Source: Pelargonium nanum
Lineage: Eukaryota; Streptophyta; Magnoliopsida; Geraniales; Geraniaceae
NCBI GenBank assembly: GCA_036897485.1
Contig: JAYMTF010001258.1
Coordinates: 1-24,842, forward strand
DNA length: 24,842 bases
Reading direction: 5' to 3'
The notes beneath the pieces were generated by a model, which was not told the DNA's origin, did not search any database, and saw only the letters and a list, made by a program, of their open reading frames with translations. The translations under genes were made by a program, and so were the position numbers. Shown one piece after another: positions 1 through 10,432 of the stretch; positions within the stretch are counted from its first letter, which is position 1, and each line of letters opens with the position of its first letter.

Positions 1-14
1 ATATATATATATAT
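1..14. repeat. AT dinucleotide microsatellite at window edge
   Basis: An (AT)n run starts the window and continues into a T tract. It may be the tail region of the adjacent SINE-like block. Confidence 0.7.
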
Positions 15-17
15 TAT

Positions 18-155
18 TTTTTTAAAAGTTGAGCTACACAACAGGGGGTAGCTCTCTCATTTTAACCCAAACCCCACCCTACCCGACGCAATGGAATGTG
101 AACCCACGACCTCCTACGTAGAGATGTGTGTCTTGACCATTGTGACACCCCTTTA
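18..155 (-). repeat. Probable tRNA-derived SINE, minus strand
   Basis: Read on the minus strand, the block begins near 155 with an A-box-like stretch (TGTCACAATGG, fitting the TRGYNNANNGG pattern). About 35 bases later there is a B-box-like GGTTCACATTCC, and the block ends in an A/T-rich tail that runs into the window edge. This A-box/B-box order and spacing is the internal RNA polymerase III promoter of tRNA-derived SINEs. The left flank lies outside the window, so no target-site duplication can be tested. The family was not identified, and the boundaries are approximate. Confidence 0.45.
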
Positions 156-2340
156 AGGGGCAACATATATATTTTAGGTTGGAACAAATTTAGATGCTTA
201 CAAGTTTAAATCCAAATGCCGGATCAAAGTGATATTTTATTTGTGTCAAAGACTTAAAGGTTATCATGCGATGGCGGTGGTCGATTAAAAAAGATGTGTC
301 GTTTTTAGAAAATTAGAAACCGTCTGATTAAATGTAGGGTGGGGCCGGAGATAGGGACAGTTAGTTGACCATTCCATGTCGATGATGGGAACAACTCTAG
401 CGTTTTGGTAAAGCTCGGTCGTCGTTTTCGCGGTTAAGTTCACAGGGGAATATGTAAAATAGAAGGCGTGGTATGGGATTGCTAAAATGTCGACACATAT
501 GATTGGAAAATGAAAATGTTGTGACCGCGGTCTCATAGAATTTTGGTGAAGCAACCCCCACGTGCACCAACCGTATGAATAATGGACCATATATGTCATC
601 ATTCCACCCAAAAATTATCATGTGAGAGTAACGAGATATTGAAAAAATCCTACTTACTCAACAATTTATGGAATTTGTTATTTTCTTTTGCTTAATAATG
701 AGTGATTCTTTTTTATATTTGACGTGAATTAATGTAGCTTGATTCTTTCAAAAAATAAATAAATTGTAGTTTGATGATTTAAATTAGCTAATTGGAAGGA
801 AATTAGATATTAATTGGGTTGAGAGTACGTTGTATAGTTGTTCTTGAATTTAAAAGCGGTAACGATCTCTTGAATTTGTATATAGTAAATTACGGTCGCT
901 CACGGTACAATGAGTTCTTGCTTAATATAGCAATTTAAGGTGTTGTTGGCGTTTGCAGAGCAACGGGACATAGATTCGCGGTTGATTTTTGTATTGGAGT
1001 GTGCGTAACGGTAACGATGGTTGCATGAGAAGGTGGAGATCGCTTGAAAGGTGGTGGTTCAGTTGGAGTCCTCGAATTAGCCTTCAAGTTTGCGTTGAAT
1101 CAAATGACAAACTTGTGGTGGCAAGGGGTGGTTCGACAAAGACTCTCATGTAGTCATCTTATATGTCATGTACAATCGTTGTAAATTGTTCATGGTTTTC
1201 AAGTTGGGGAAAGATTCCTTCAGCTTGATTATTCAGGCGGATTAAAAATATTTCAATCCTTTCAACTTGATCTCAGCTCTTACAAAATTGATATATATAT
1301 TGAACTCAATTGATATTCTTTTGAATGCACAAAAATATGTGTGACCGTATACTAAATATATGTCTATGATTAACTAATTGACGGGCTTATGGAATAGTCG
1401 ATGTCATACCAATCAGAAAATGCGGAACTGTTAATGGGAACAGACAGTAAAGCATGAAATAGAAACTTTTACCTGCATTGTATTGCTTGGTTTACGTACC
1501 AGAACTGGTTTTTAACATCCGAGAATTCGCAGAGTTGTACACAATAGACTCATTTTTTGGCTCTCTTTTTAACCCTATGTCTCTCTTCTCTTTAGAAATC
1601 TTCCACCACTAGCAGGTTTTGGAATTAAAGAGAAACTTAGAAGAAAAAGCAATATACAGTTATATAAAAATGGTGATAACTGATTACGACACAACCTTAT
1701 CTAATAATTGGTGTTAGGCTGGTAGCAAACTAGCAATGGATAACCTAACACTACTTTATTTCATTATTTGCAAATTGCAATTGTTCAGATCAGTGATCAG
1801 ATAACATAAAAGGCTCTAATTAAGAATTTTAAGTGTGTGTGTGTATATATAGAAAGCAAATTTTGTTGTGCAAACCTGAATTAAACAAAAACCAATTATC
1901 GTGGTGTCCAGTGTTGATTCCAAATATAGCATAATCACAGTCTCAATCACATTCCCAATCCATTTATGGGCATAAACAGTGTCCAGTTATATATGAGTAG
2001 GACAGAAGTTCCAAATTCGATATGTTTTGGTGATATTTTATGGGCTGATGAGACTAACGTATCTATCTGAATTCTGATGCATGTGCTGTGTGTTTATATC
2101 AACTTTAATATAATATAAGATTTGCATGGATAAATAGGATAATAATTCAACGAGGCTGGCTCTTCGCAACCCCAAAAGCCACCACACTCGCTCTCCATTA
2201 GCTGTTACTGTTGGGAATGCTAAAAATGGAGAAGCCTCTACAACATTCTGGTTTCTGTACTTTGTGCTTATCATCAGTAGCTAAGATATTACGTATCTCT
2301 CATTCATTTTACTTTCGATGGTTTCTAAAACTCACGTGAA
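156..2340. other. Intergenic DNA with no recognised gene
   Basis: This is AT-rich sequence. Two overlapping minus-strand open frames at 285-621 and one at 2038-2274 encode nothing I recognise, and they show no splice-linked continuation. A short (GT)n run lies near 1834-1844. No tRNA, rRNA or complete transposon was seen. Confidence 0.5.
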
Positions 2341-2490
2341 GATGTTTTTCTGGTAGGAGTTGATACGTTTTACTCGGTATTGTTGCGTTCAAGATGTTCT
2401 TTTAGGAGTCGACACGTTTTACTCGGTACTGTTACGTTCAAGATGTTTTTTTAGGAGCTGACACGTTTTACTCGGTACTGTTGCGTTCAA
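2341..2490. repeat. Three-copy tandem repeat, ~49-52 bp unit
   Basis: Three head-to-tail copies lie at 2341-2392, 2393-2441 and 2442-2490. Each starts with GATGTT and contains a TAGGAG core, then ACGTTTTACTCGGTA, then GTTCAA. Copy 1 is about 3 bases longer; the other two are both 49 bp. Differences are mostly single substitutions, so the array is fairly young. A partial fourth start (GATGTTTATGAAG) follows. It has no coding sense and its role is unknown. Confidence 0.9.
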
Positions 2491-2665
2491 GATGTTTATG
2501 AAGATGACAAATGTTGGTCTCGTTGCTCATTGTTGCGATCAAAATTTTAACCAGCTATAGAACTATTGATTTTTTTTTTTTAACATTCAAGATTTGTAAA
2601 TCAGTTTATTTATGTGAGAGTATTTTATGTCATGTATATTTTCTTAAAAAAATATTATAAAACCG

Positions 2666-2682
2666 AATTTTCTAAAGCTTTT
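2666..2682. repeat. Target-site duplication, left copy
   Basis: This is the left member of the perfect 17 bp direct repeat flanking the retroposon. The right member is at 2827-2843. Confidence 0.8.
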
Positions 2683-2826
2683 TTTTTTTTCTTTTTTGTC
2701 TAAACTATGATGTTTTTGAGCGGGCCCGCAAACTAGCAGTTGACACCTTTATGCCGTTTTACCACACCCAGATTAATTCTCATTCGAGCCGGGTAGGACC
2801 ACGAGGGCGGTAAAGCTCTCCCTACT
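2683..2826 (-). mobile_element. Short SINE-like retroposon with intact target-site duplication
   Basis: The insert is flanked by a perfect 17 bp direct repeat (AATTTTCTAAAGCTTTT) at 2666-2682 and 2827-2843. On the minus strand it ends in an A-rich tail, seen on + as the T tract after 2682. Perfect long target-site duplication plus a poly(A)-like 3' end is the signature of LINE-machinery retroposition. A CGGCTCGAATGAG stretch on the minus strand resembles a degenerate B box, which suggests a 5'-truncated tRNA-derived SINE of about 144 bp. The chance minus-strand frame over it (2733-2939) is not a gene. The family is unidentified. Confidence 0.75.
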
Positions 2827-2843
2827 AATTTTCTAAAGCTTTT
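2827..2843. repeat. Target-site duplication, right copy
   Basis: This is the right member of the perfect 17 bp direct repeat. It marks the 5' end of the minus-strand retroposon. Confidence 0.8.
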
Positions 2844-2978
2844 GCTGCTACGGTTTTCGAAATGAAGCCCATATAGATGTAATAGGCCTGGATCTGTCTG
2901 ACTCATCCATTTCCGGGCTTTGGTTTTTACATTTCTCACTATTTTTTAGCTGTTTGTATCATTTCCATATCAATTTTT

Positions 2979-3069
2979 TGGGCCTATACCTCGAAATTAG
3001 CCCACTATTAAATGTTGTTCGCCAATGCCCAAACATGGCTTTAAAATTTGTGACTTAGGGCCCAGCCCA
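2979..3069 (+). promoter_or_regulatory. MON1 promoter region with site II-type elements
   Basis: Four TGGGCY-type motifs, counting both strands, cluster upstream of the MON1 start: TGGGCC at 2979-2984, AGCCCA at 2999-3004, GGCCCA at 3059-3064 and AGCCCA at 3064-3069. Such site II elements are common in plant housekeeping promoters and bind TCP factors. No clear TATA box lies at a suitable distance, which fits a broad, constitutive promoter. The transcription start was not determined. Confidence 0.5.
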
Positions 3070-3243
3070 ATATCATCATCTCTGCAACGTGCAAATATGC
3101 CAGGCGGAACCAAATCGCAACCAGACACAGAACTCAACTCGGCTTCGTTCGGGTCAGGCTCAGTGGCTGACCCACCTACTGGTCAGAGACTCAGTCTCGG
3201 CTTCATCCCCAATTTCACATCTGCACAATCCAACGACTGGTAG
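3025..3243 (+). other. Possible upstream ORF before MON1
   Basis: A 72-codon frame starts with ATG at 3025, has a second in-frame ATG at 3097, and stops 75 bases before the MON1 ATG. If transcription starts upstream of 3025 or 3097, this would be a uORF able to reduce MON1 translation. It sits over the site II cluster, so it may simply be promoter DNA. The peptide has no recognised domain. Confidence 0.25.
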
Positions 3244-3317
3244 GCGACACCGCCCCAACCAAAAAACCTACTCTTTTCTCACAATATTCCACCAATTTTC
3301 AAAACGCTGCACTCCAG

Positions 3318-6300
3318 ATGTCGTCCGATTCCGCATCTTCGTCCTCCGGCGACGATGCCGATGCCATCCCATGCCCTAATCCTAACCCCAAGCCCCTCGA
3401 CGATCAATTCGCCTCCCTCGCCTTCGCCGACTCTACTGACCAAATCGACGGGAATCAAGGGTCCGTAAACGAGGTCTCAAACGGATCCTTCAGCAACGGG
3501 AACGAGAATGCTAGTGACCATCAAGAGACGGAGGAAGAAGTGACGGTGGTTGATTCGACGCCGATTTTAGAGGAGGCTGAGGTGGTTCCGGAGAGCTCTG
3601 GGAGTTGGAGGAGGGACAATTCGGAAGTGGAAGTGGAGGTGGACGGACCTTCGAGTCCCAGCAGTAGCGGATATGCTGGTGAAAGAGGGACCAGCAGCGC
3701 CACGAGTGCGTCCGGGATCGACGAGATTGGCGAGGATGATGAAATTCAGGAATTAAGGAATGATGCGTCATCTATTGATGGAGCTTATGATCCTCAGGCT
3801 CCTTGGGTGCCTGGTAAACGGCATGTGGATGAGGTACTGCACTATATTCAACAATTTTTGCAACCTAAGATTTCAATTTTGTTACTTGTTCTGCATTCAT
3901 TTCTAAAATCATTGCTTAGATATACAAGCTATTAGGATTGAATGCTGCATTATACTTTTAATTCAAATCTCTCTTTGTATCTTCTTGCATTAATTGTAAT
4001 TGTGGTAGTCTGTGCCGAGTGGTTCATTATATTAACATCTCTTGTGGAGTACTGCTTTCACTAACAAGGAATTGAGCAAGGACATTGAGAATGTTATAAT
4101 TGATAAATTGAAGTTAATATAGTCATACAATGAGCTCCATAAGCAGTTCATTTAGTCTTTGTATTTGTAATGCTGATCATCTATCAGTAGCTTACTTGTA
4201 TAAGGTACATGCCATGAACTGTTGAAACTTATTCTTTGAGACTTAGCTGCATGTTTATATTGTTACCTTCCAATCGCCATGTCTGATTGCCAGGGTAATA
4301 TTTAATGAAGTGCAGGATGATGCTTCCTTATCATGGAGAAAAAGAAAGAAGCACTTCTTTATTTTGAGTCACTCAGGGAAACCGATATATTCCAGGTCAT
4401 CAACTTCTGTTTTTAAATATCTTTGTCTCCATATGTCAATGGAAACTAGTATATATAAGAGTTTTCTTGTTAAATATATTTTGATTCTGATATCATATAA
4501 ATCTCCAGATATGGAGATGAACACAAGCTAGCAGGATTTTCAGCTACTCTGCAAGCGATAATCTCCTTTGTGGAGAATGGGTATATTGCCGGATCTTGCT
4601 TATTTGTTTTTTTCCCCTTACAAATGCTTATCTTGATGCTACGCCGAGTCATTATCTATTCTGTAAAAGATTTCCAATAGTTGACATGATTGATTGCTTT
4701 CCAGAGGAGATCGTGTTAAGCTGGTCCGGGCAGGAAAGCACCAGGTCCGTTTACATTGTCACTTCTATGTGTTCCTCTTTTCTTCTTCTTTCCCTCTTCA
4801 TGCTGTCTGCCTATCCTGATAATTGTATTTCCTGTTCAGGTGGTTTTTCTAGTGAAAGGGCCAATCTATTTAGTTTGCATCAGCTGCACAGAAGAACCTT
4901 ATGAGTCATTAAGAGGGCAGTTGGAGCTTATTTATGGTCAGGTAGCAAAATATTCCTACTTCCGTTCCAATTTTCTTTTCTTGATTGAGGTTGACAGCTT
5001 GTCTATGTTGTGAGTTTGTTAAATTTGTTTTCCTTCTATTTTTGTGAATAGTTTTTTCGTCCATAGAAGTTTCTTCTCACAGCTACGTATTTCCTTATGA
5101 TGTGGATGCAGATGATACTTATTTTAACAAAATCAGTAAACAGATGCTTCGAGAAGAATCCGAAGTTTGACATGACACCTTTGCTTGGGGGAACAGACGT
5201 TGTCTTCTCTTCTCTGATCCACTCCTTCAGTTGGTATGTTTCTTTTCATTCTTATCTCATGTTTATTTTAATGGAGGTTTGAGTTCCAGCCATGGTGAAT
5301 TTTTTTTTCCTTCTCAATCTGTGTACTGTTCTAGAATTGTAGGATTTAATTGCAATAGATTCTTCTTAAAAGTTATGAATGCTATATATTTTTTAATAGT
5401 TTATGTGCTCACTCAAGATAAAAACTGTTGTTGTATGAACATGTGATGAGTTTGGATAGGGAACACATTATATGAATGAATTCCTATTTGGATAGGGAAC
5501 GATAGATTAGTAACTAAAACTAAGCTGGACATGTGATGAGTTTTAACATTATGCTTAACTACATTGTAAGTTTATTTCATGAAATGTGCATGCACAATTC
5601 TGAATTGTTCTTTCTTATTTCAGACCTCTTGCATGTCCATATAGACTTATTATGCAAAAGTGTGAAATTTTGCAATGCTGTTATACAACAATTTTATTTC
5701 TTAGGTGGCTTTCATATCCATTTTGTTATGAGTGAGATGCAGGTTGTCATTCCTTTTGTTTTCTTATATTCCTAATGTTACACGCAAAGATTTTTTTCAC
5801 CACCTTTTGTGTTTTAGGAACCCAGCCACATTTCTTCATGCATATACTTGTCTTCCCCTGGCCTATGCAACAAGACAAGCTGCGGGTGCCATTTTGCAAG
5901 ATGTTGCTGATTCAGGAGTCTTGTTCGCAATTTTGATGTGTAAGCATAAGGTAGAAGTGCTTCCACTTCATTTTTTCTTTATCATGCTTAGAGATGTGAA
6001 TTTGCATTAGCTACAATCATTGTCCTGTTTAAAAACCTCTTTGGTTAGAGAATCTTAGTGGTAATAACTCTATTTCAGGTTGTAAGTCTTGTTGGCGCAC
6101 AAAAAGCGTCTCTTCATCCCGACGATATGTTGCTACTTGCTAATTTTGTTATGTCATCAGAATCATTTCGGTAAGTCAAACTGCGCACATTATATACTCC
6201 CTCTGACCCAAAATAAGTGTCCTGTTTGAGTTGGATTTTTGTCCCAGAATAAGTGTCTTGCTTCCTTTTTTTTAGGAAGTTAGTTATGCATGGATTATCA

Positions 6301-9187
6301 ATAATGTCTCTATAATAAGTTAGTATCCCTTGAATTTGTTAAAACATACTTCCATAAGGATGGAAGAGTAAATATACAACACTAACCTTAGTTTTTCTCA
6401 AGAATAGAGGAAACTTATTTAAGGATGAAGGGAATATCTTTTGTTGATCATATTTGCATGGGTAGTTTGCAGGTTAGCGTGACTGAAGAGCACAAATAAT
6501 TATGCTCCCCTCTCCCTTCCAGCTTCATATTTGATATTTCTTCTTTGCATAATACTTCTCTTTCAACCCAATAAGTGTACAGCAACCAGATATTGATTCA
6601 AAGGAACTTTTTTTTTTTCATGTAGTGCTTTGTAACATCCTTTCAATATTTCCTTCTTTTTTTTTGTGATGATTGAACATATATACTGCATACTTATAAA
6701 ATTCATTAAAAAGTCACGGGATGCTAGATGATGCACAATGATAATGTATAGTTGCTTCACTATGTGGTGTTATGATCTTAAGTACTATACGGTTGTTACT
6801 AGTTAATATTTTGCGAGACTGTAGGTTTATGTCTTTTTGGTCGTTGCTTTGTGCAGGACATCTGAATCTTTCTCACCAATTTGTCTACCAAGATATAATC
6901 CTATGGCCTTTTTGTATGCTTATGTGAATTACCTTGATGTGAGTGACACCTCTATATCAGGCTTTATATATATAACGCAAACCGATAAATAACTGGCATT
7001 TAATATCAAACCATGCAATTATTACGTAGTGAATATGCAAAGGACCATGAAATGACATGCCATTTGTACTTGTTGTAGGTTGAGACATATTTGATGCTGC
7101 TTACTACTAGTTCAGATGCCTTTTATCATCTTAAAGATTGCAGGTAAGGTCCATTTCGTTAAATATTTCCTATAATATTTCTATTAAAGTGGACTTCGGA
7201 TATGTTGCAACATCTTAAATAGAATGATTATTTATTTCTGGTTTATAGAACCATGCATATGATTGTAATATAAGTAGACGTCTTTGTCCACAAGCACCTG
7301 ATAACACAAATCTTTGCTTACTTCACTGTATTAGCATCTGACAATAAACTCGTTTTTCTCTCCCTCTCTAAGTTGTATTGCTAATCTTGACTGGAAATTT
7401 ATAGGATTCGTATTGAAACGGTCCTTTTGAAGTCAAATGTGCTTAGTGAAGTTCAACGATCCATGCTAGATGGTGGGATGCGAGTTGAGGACCTGCCTGT
7501 TGATCCATTACCTCGGGCTGGATCTTTATCTCAACATCTGGGCCAGCACAAACATCCAAAAGAATCACCTGAAACAGTCAGGGAATCATTTATTGGTGTT
7601 GGTGGTCCTGCTGGGCTTTGGCATTTCATTTATCGCAGCATATATCTGGATCAATATGTATCTTCTGAGTTCTCGCCACCGATCAACAGTCCCCGACAAC
7701 AGAAAAGGTGAGTGACCGGAACCTTGTTACTTATAAGCTTCTAATGACTTTCCAAGCTGATAATTATATTGATTTTTATTTATTTATGCATCTGTTTTCA
7801 ACACGATAACTAGTTTTTTTTTTGTAGATTATATAGAGCATACCAGAAACTATATGCTTCCATGCATGATAAAGGAATTGGTCCTCACAAAACTCAGTTT
7901 AGAAGAGATGAAAATTATGGTAAAGTGCCGCACATCTATAGTTAATATGCAGAATATGTTGAATGGTTGTTACAATGCATCTGTTTCGAATTTTTCTTAC
8001 ACTCCATTGAAAACTTTTTTGAAATCTTATATTAATTTCTCTTTTCCAGTTCTGCTGTGCTGGGTTACTCAAGATTTTGAACTTTATGCAGCATTTGATC
8101 CACTTGCAGACAAGGTTTGATTTGTTCTTTTATACACAAGTGCTTAAATGGTCAAGTCATAATGTGGAACTATATTTGATATCCACACATTTGGTCATCA
8201 AAGTTTTATGAAATATCCATTATTTAAAAACTCTACAAACCCAATATATGAAATCAATAATATAAAAAAAATCCAATTTTTTTAATAAATTGTTCTTATA
8301 TTTTAAAACTTAATATTCTAAATAATTGATATTTCATATAATATTTTTAAAATTTAAGTCGGAAAGTTTTAGAAATTTTACATAGTTAATAATATAATAT
8401 TAAAAAAAGGGATGGCGTCATTGGGAATACCTGTCTCCGAACAGGGTGGGTATGAGCACGGGGGCCAGGCAGGTATGGGCGTCCTTTTTACACTAGCATC
8501 TCCTGTCAATTTAAATTCACATATCATCAAAATTGAATGGAAACTTTCAATGCAGGTAGAGTACTACTCGTACTATTAGGCTTTAGAGTACTAAATTGGT
8601 CTTATTTAGAACTTTTGTGTACTACTTGAGACTATTTTATGAAACTTTGATGACAAAATTGGCCCTAATCTCATTATGAAATTGTATGACTCACCCTGAA
8701 AATGTTTTTTGATACTACTGTATTGTAGAGCCGGTGATTTGACCTAAGGTTAAACCCGCATGCACCTGAAATTGGATCCATATTTTGTGGGTTTGTGTTG
8801 CATAGAATAGACCTAGTTAATTTTGGATCGGGTCGGGCAAAACCCAAACCTATTTTGGGTTAGGTTAGGTTAGGTGTTTCTAACTTGGACCCCGAATGGT
8901 CAGCTCTACTATATTGAATGCTTATATTAACGTGAATAAACTTTCAACTTAATTGTATTCGAGATTATTTGACGACCTAGCCATTGATAGAATCATTTCT
9001 CATCTAGATGTCAAACTCCTGCTTGATTCTACTCCATAGCATTTGTGCTTAATGCATTCTGATTTTCATTTGAATTGACTTGAATTTGCAGGCTTTGGCA
9101 ATAGAAACCTGCAATCGAGCTTGTCAGTGGGTAAAAGACGTAGAGAACGAGATATTTCTACTTGGAGCTAGTCCTTTTTCATGGTGA
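3318..9187 (+). CDS. MON1: Vacuolar fusion protein MON1 (SAND family)
   Basis: MON1 pairs with CCZ1 to form the guanine-nucleotide exchange factor that activates Rab7 (RABG3 in plants) on late endosomes, driving Rab5-to-Rab7 conversion and vacuolar delivery. The family assignment is established knowledge applied to the translated exons. Coding exons are 3318-3833, 4316-4395, 4509-4580, 4705-4744, 4840-4941, 5112-5233, 5818-5950, 6079-6170, 6857-6938, 7079-7143, 7405-7707, 7828-7919, 8050-8114 and 9092-9187. All introns are GT-AG, and the sum is 1860 bp, giving 619 residues plus stop. Residues 1-172 are acidic, Ser-rich and low-complexity, ending in PGKRHVDE. The conserved longin-type core follows: [108 protein letters not shown] and a C-terminal GASPFSW. 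Length and ending fit plant MON1, which is slightly over 600 residues. The start is the first ATG of the acidic N-terminal exon. No break is seen. Confidence 0.95.
5439..5543. repeat. Nested short direct repeats in MON1 intron 6
   Basis: ACATGTGATGAGTTT occurs at 5439-5453 and 5529-5543, and TTTGGATAGGGAAC occurs at 5451-5464 and 5487-5500, both exact. They overlap in an intron of 584 bp (5234-5817). They may be a local duplication or a small insertion scar; no terminal inverted repeats were seen. Confidence 0.6.
6197..6434. mobile_element. Stowaway-type MITE (Tc1/mariner) in MON1 intron 8
   Basis: The left end CTCCCTCTGACCC, followed by AAAATAAGTGTC, closely matches the well-known Stowaway terminal repeat. 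The right end, read in reverse complement, aligns with it over 27 bases without gaps, with about two-thirds identity. TA dinucleotides flank both ends (6195-6196 and 6435-6436), the expected target duplication. The element is about 238 bp and non-coding. It lies wholly within intron 8 (6171-6856), so splicing signals are intact. The decayed right end indicates an old copy. Confidence 0.8.
8115..9091 (+). other. Long intron 13 of MON1, repeat-rich
   Basis: At 977 bp this is the longest MON1 intron. The first part (8160-8420) is very AT-rich. A short GC-rich stretch at 8409-8490 and the block at 8550-8720 look repeat-derived but could not be assigned. The hAT-type MITE lies at 8726-8908. Splice sites GT at 8115 and AG at 9090-9091 are intact. 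Confidence 0.6.
8726..8908. mobile_element. hAT-type MITE in MON1 intron 13
   Basis: The element begins TAGAGCCGG and ends CAGCTCTA, giving short terminal inverted repeats of the TAGAGC type seen in plant hAT elements. The flanks are CTGTATTG (8718-8725) and CTATATTG (8909-8916), an 8 bp target duplication with one mismatch; 8 bp is the hAT length. The 183 bp interior is non-coding and includes GGGTT/GGGTC-rich sequence with three TTAGG units. The superfamily rests on these ends and the duplication, not on a known family match. Confidence 0.65.
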
Positions 9188-9600
9188 TACCACTCCTACA
9201 CCTTGTATAACATTAATTTGGAAACATTTTTTTCTAATAAAAACATAGTAGTATATGTTTGTTTTGCCACTGCCGGGATGGATGCTGAACTCTTATCTAA
9301 GTTATCTAAAATAGAACGAAACAGCACCGCGATTGCATATTTGCAGTCTTGTTACACAAATAGTCATAAACTTATCAACTGTACATATAATGTTAGGACT
9401 AATTCCATTATAGATTTTGTAGAGTAATAGTTAATTGTAAGTGAACATAGTTAAATAGCAAGAAACTAACATAAATATAAATATATTTCATATTGTATAA
9501 CTCAACTATAAAAAAAAAAATCGGTGTTTCTTTAGCCAAATACATAAGAGAAGATTAATGGTTGCTCATTTGAAAACTGAATCTTGTAAACAATAAAATT
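9188..9600 (+). other. MON1 3' untranslated and flanking region
   Basis: AATAAA hexamers lie at 9236-9241 and 9592-9597; either could direct polyadenylation. The open frame at 9203-9427 has no recognised features and is taken as 3' UTR or flank. The true end of the transcript cannot be read from sequence alone. Confidence 0.4.
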
Positions 9601-10251
9601 TGAAAAATCATCTTCTGCAACATGTGCTTTAATGCCATTTTCTTGCTTGCTTTCTTGATTAAAATGAGTTTTATAAGGAGATGGATTAGAATTAAATTTT
9701 CATTAAATGCAATATTTATTGAGAAGGTTGAGAGATTGTGAATTTAGTGATTGGGGAGATAATGATAATGCAACAATTAAATGATGAGCACTAGTTTTCA
9801 AACTTGTTCATTTAACAAACCGTGTTTTGTCAAAAAAGTGTATTTATTAACTCCTCTTCATGTTCTTCTCAGTGGCATTTTCGTTATTTCCATTTAGTCA
9901 AACTTCATCAATTTCGGTGTTTTATTCCCAAATAAAAAAGTTTGTTCCCCACTTACTTTGTCCATCATAATGAAGTCTGTCCATTTTTATTTCGGTCAAT
10001 AAATAAAAAACGTGTGAATTACCCTATTGCCCTTCGTAAATGCACACCCACGTTCGGTGATTTTGCAACAATAAAGGGCAATTATGACATTTCCCATCCT
10101 CGGTCTTTTCAGATTCCATGGTTTCTGTGTCTGACCTGAGCATTTTATATTTATACACAGCCTACCATTTTTCATTAAAATAGCAAGAAAATAAAAAAAA
10201 AAAATGTGGTATGGTTTCATACAGGAGAGGAGAGAGTGCTTTCACACTTTT

Positions 10252-10301
10252 GGCACGTGCCGTGACCAATCCCTATATTAAGGCCACTCTTGTATATAAA
10301 T
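10252..10301 (+). promoter_or_regulatory. Promoter-like cluster: G-box, CCAAT, TATA
   Basis: A perfect palindromic G-box GGCACGTGCC (10252-10261), CCAAT (10266-10270) and TATATAAAT (10293-10301) occur in promoter order on the + strand. No open frame of note follows within a kilobase. It may drive a non-coding RNA, be a relic, or be chance. Confidence 0.3.
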
Positions 10302-10376
10302 GAAACATATAGTATTTTCCTTTTTAGAAATAATGATTAATGATCACACCTAATAATTTAATACAGCGTTTACAAT

Positions 10377-10432
10377 TAAAATGGCCGTTACAAAACTTTA
10401 AAAATAAAATGGCTATTACAAAAATTTGCTTA
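10377..10432. repeat. Two-copy degenerate 28 bp tandem repeat
   Basis: AATGGCCGTTACAAAACTTT and AATGGCTATTACAAAAATTT repeat with a 28 bp period. The content is simple and no function is inferred. Confidence 0.5.

Noticed and set aside
285-621. Two overlapping minus-strand open frames of 108 and 74 codons
   Set aside because: No domain or family is recognisable, and there are no splice-linked exons or promoter. They sit in repeat-like intergenic DNA.
2733-2939. Minus-strand 68-codon frame
   Set aside because: It runs through the retroposon and across its right target-site duplication, so it is a by-product of the insertion.
3511-3771. Minus-strand frames opposite MON1 exon 1
   Set aside because: They are shadows of the acidic, Ser-rich coding exon.
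8857-8875. TTAGG repeats resembling telomere sequence
   Set aside because: Only three units, and plant telomeres are usually TTTAGGG. They lie inside the hAT-type MITE.
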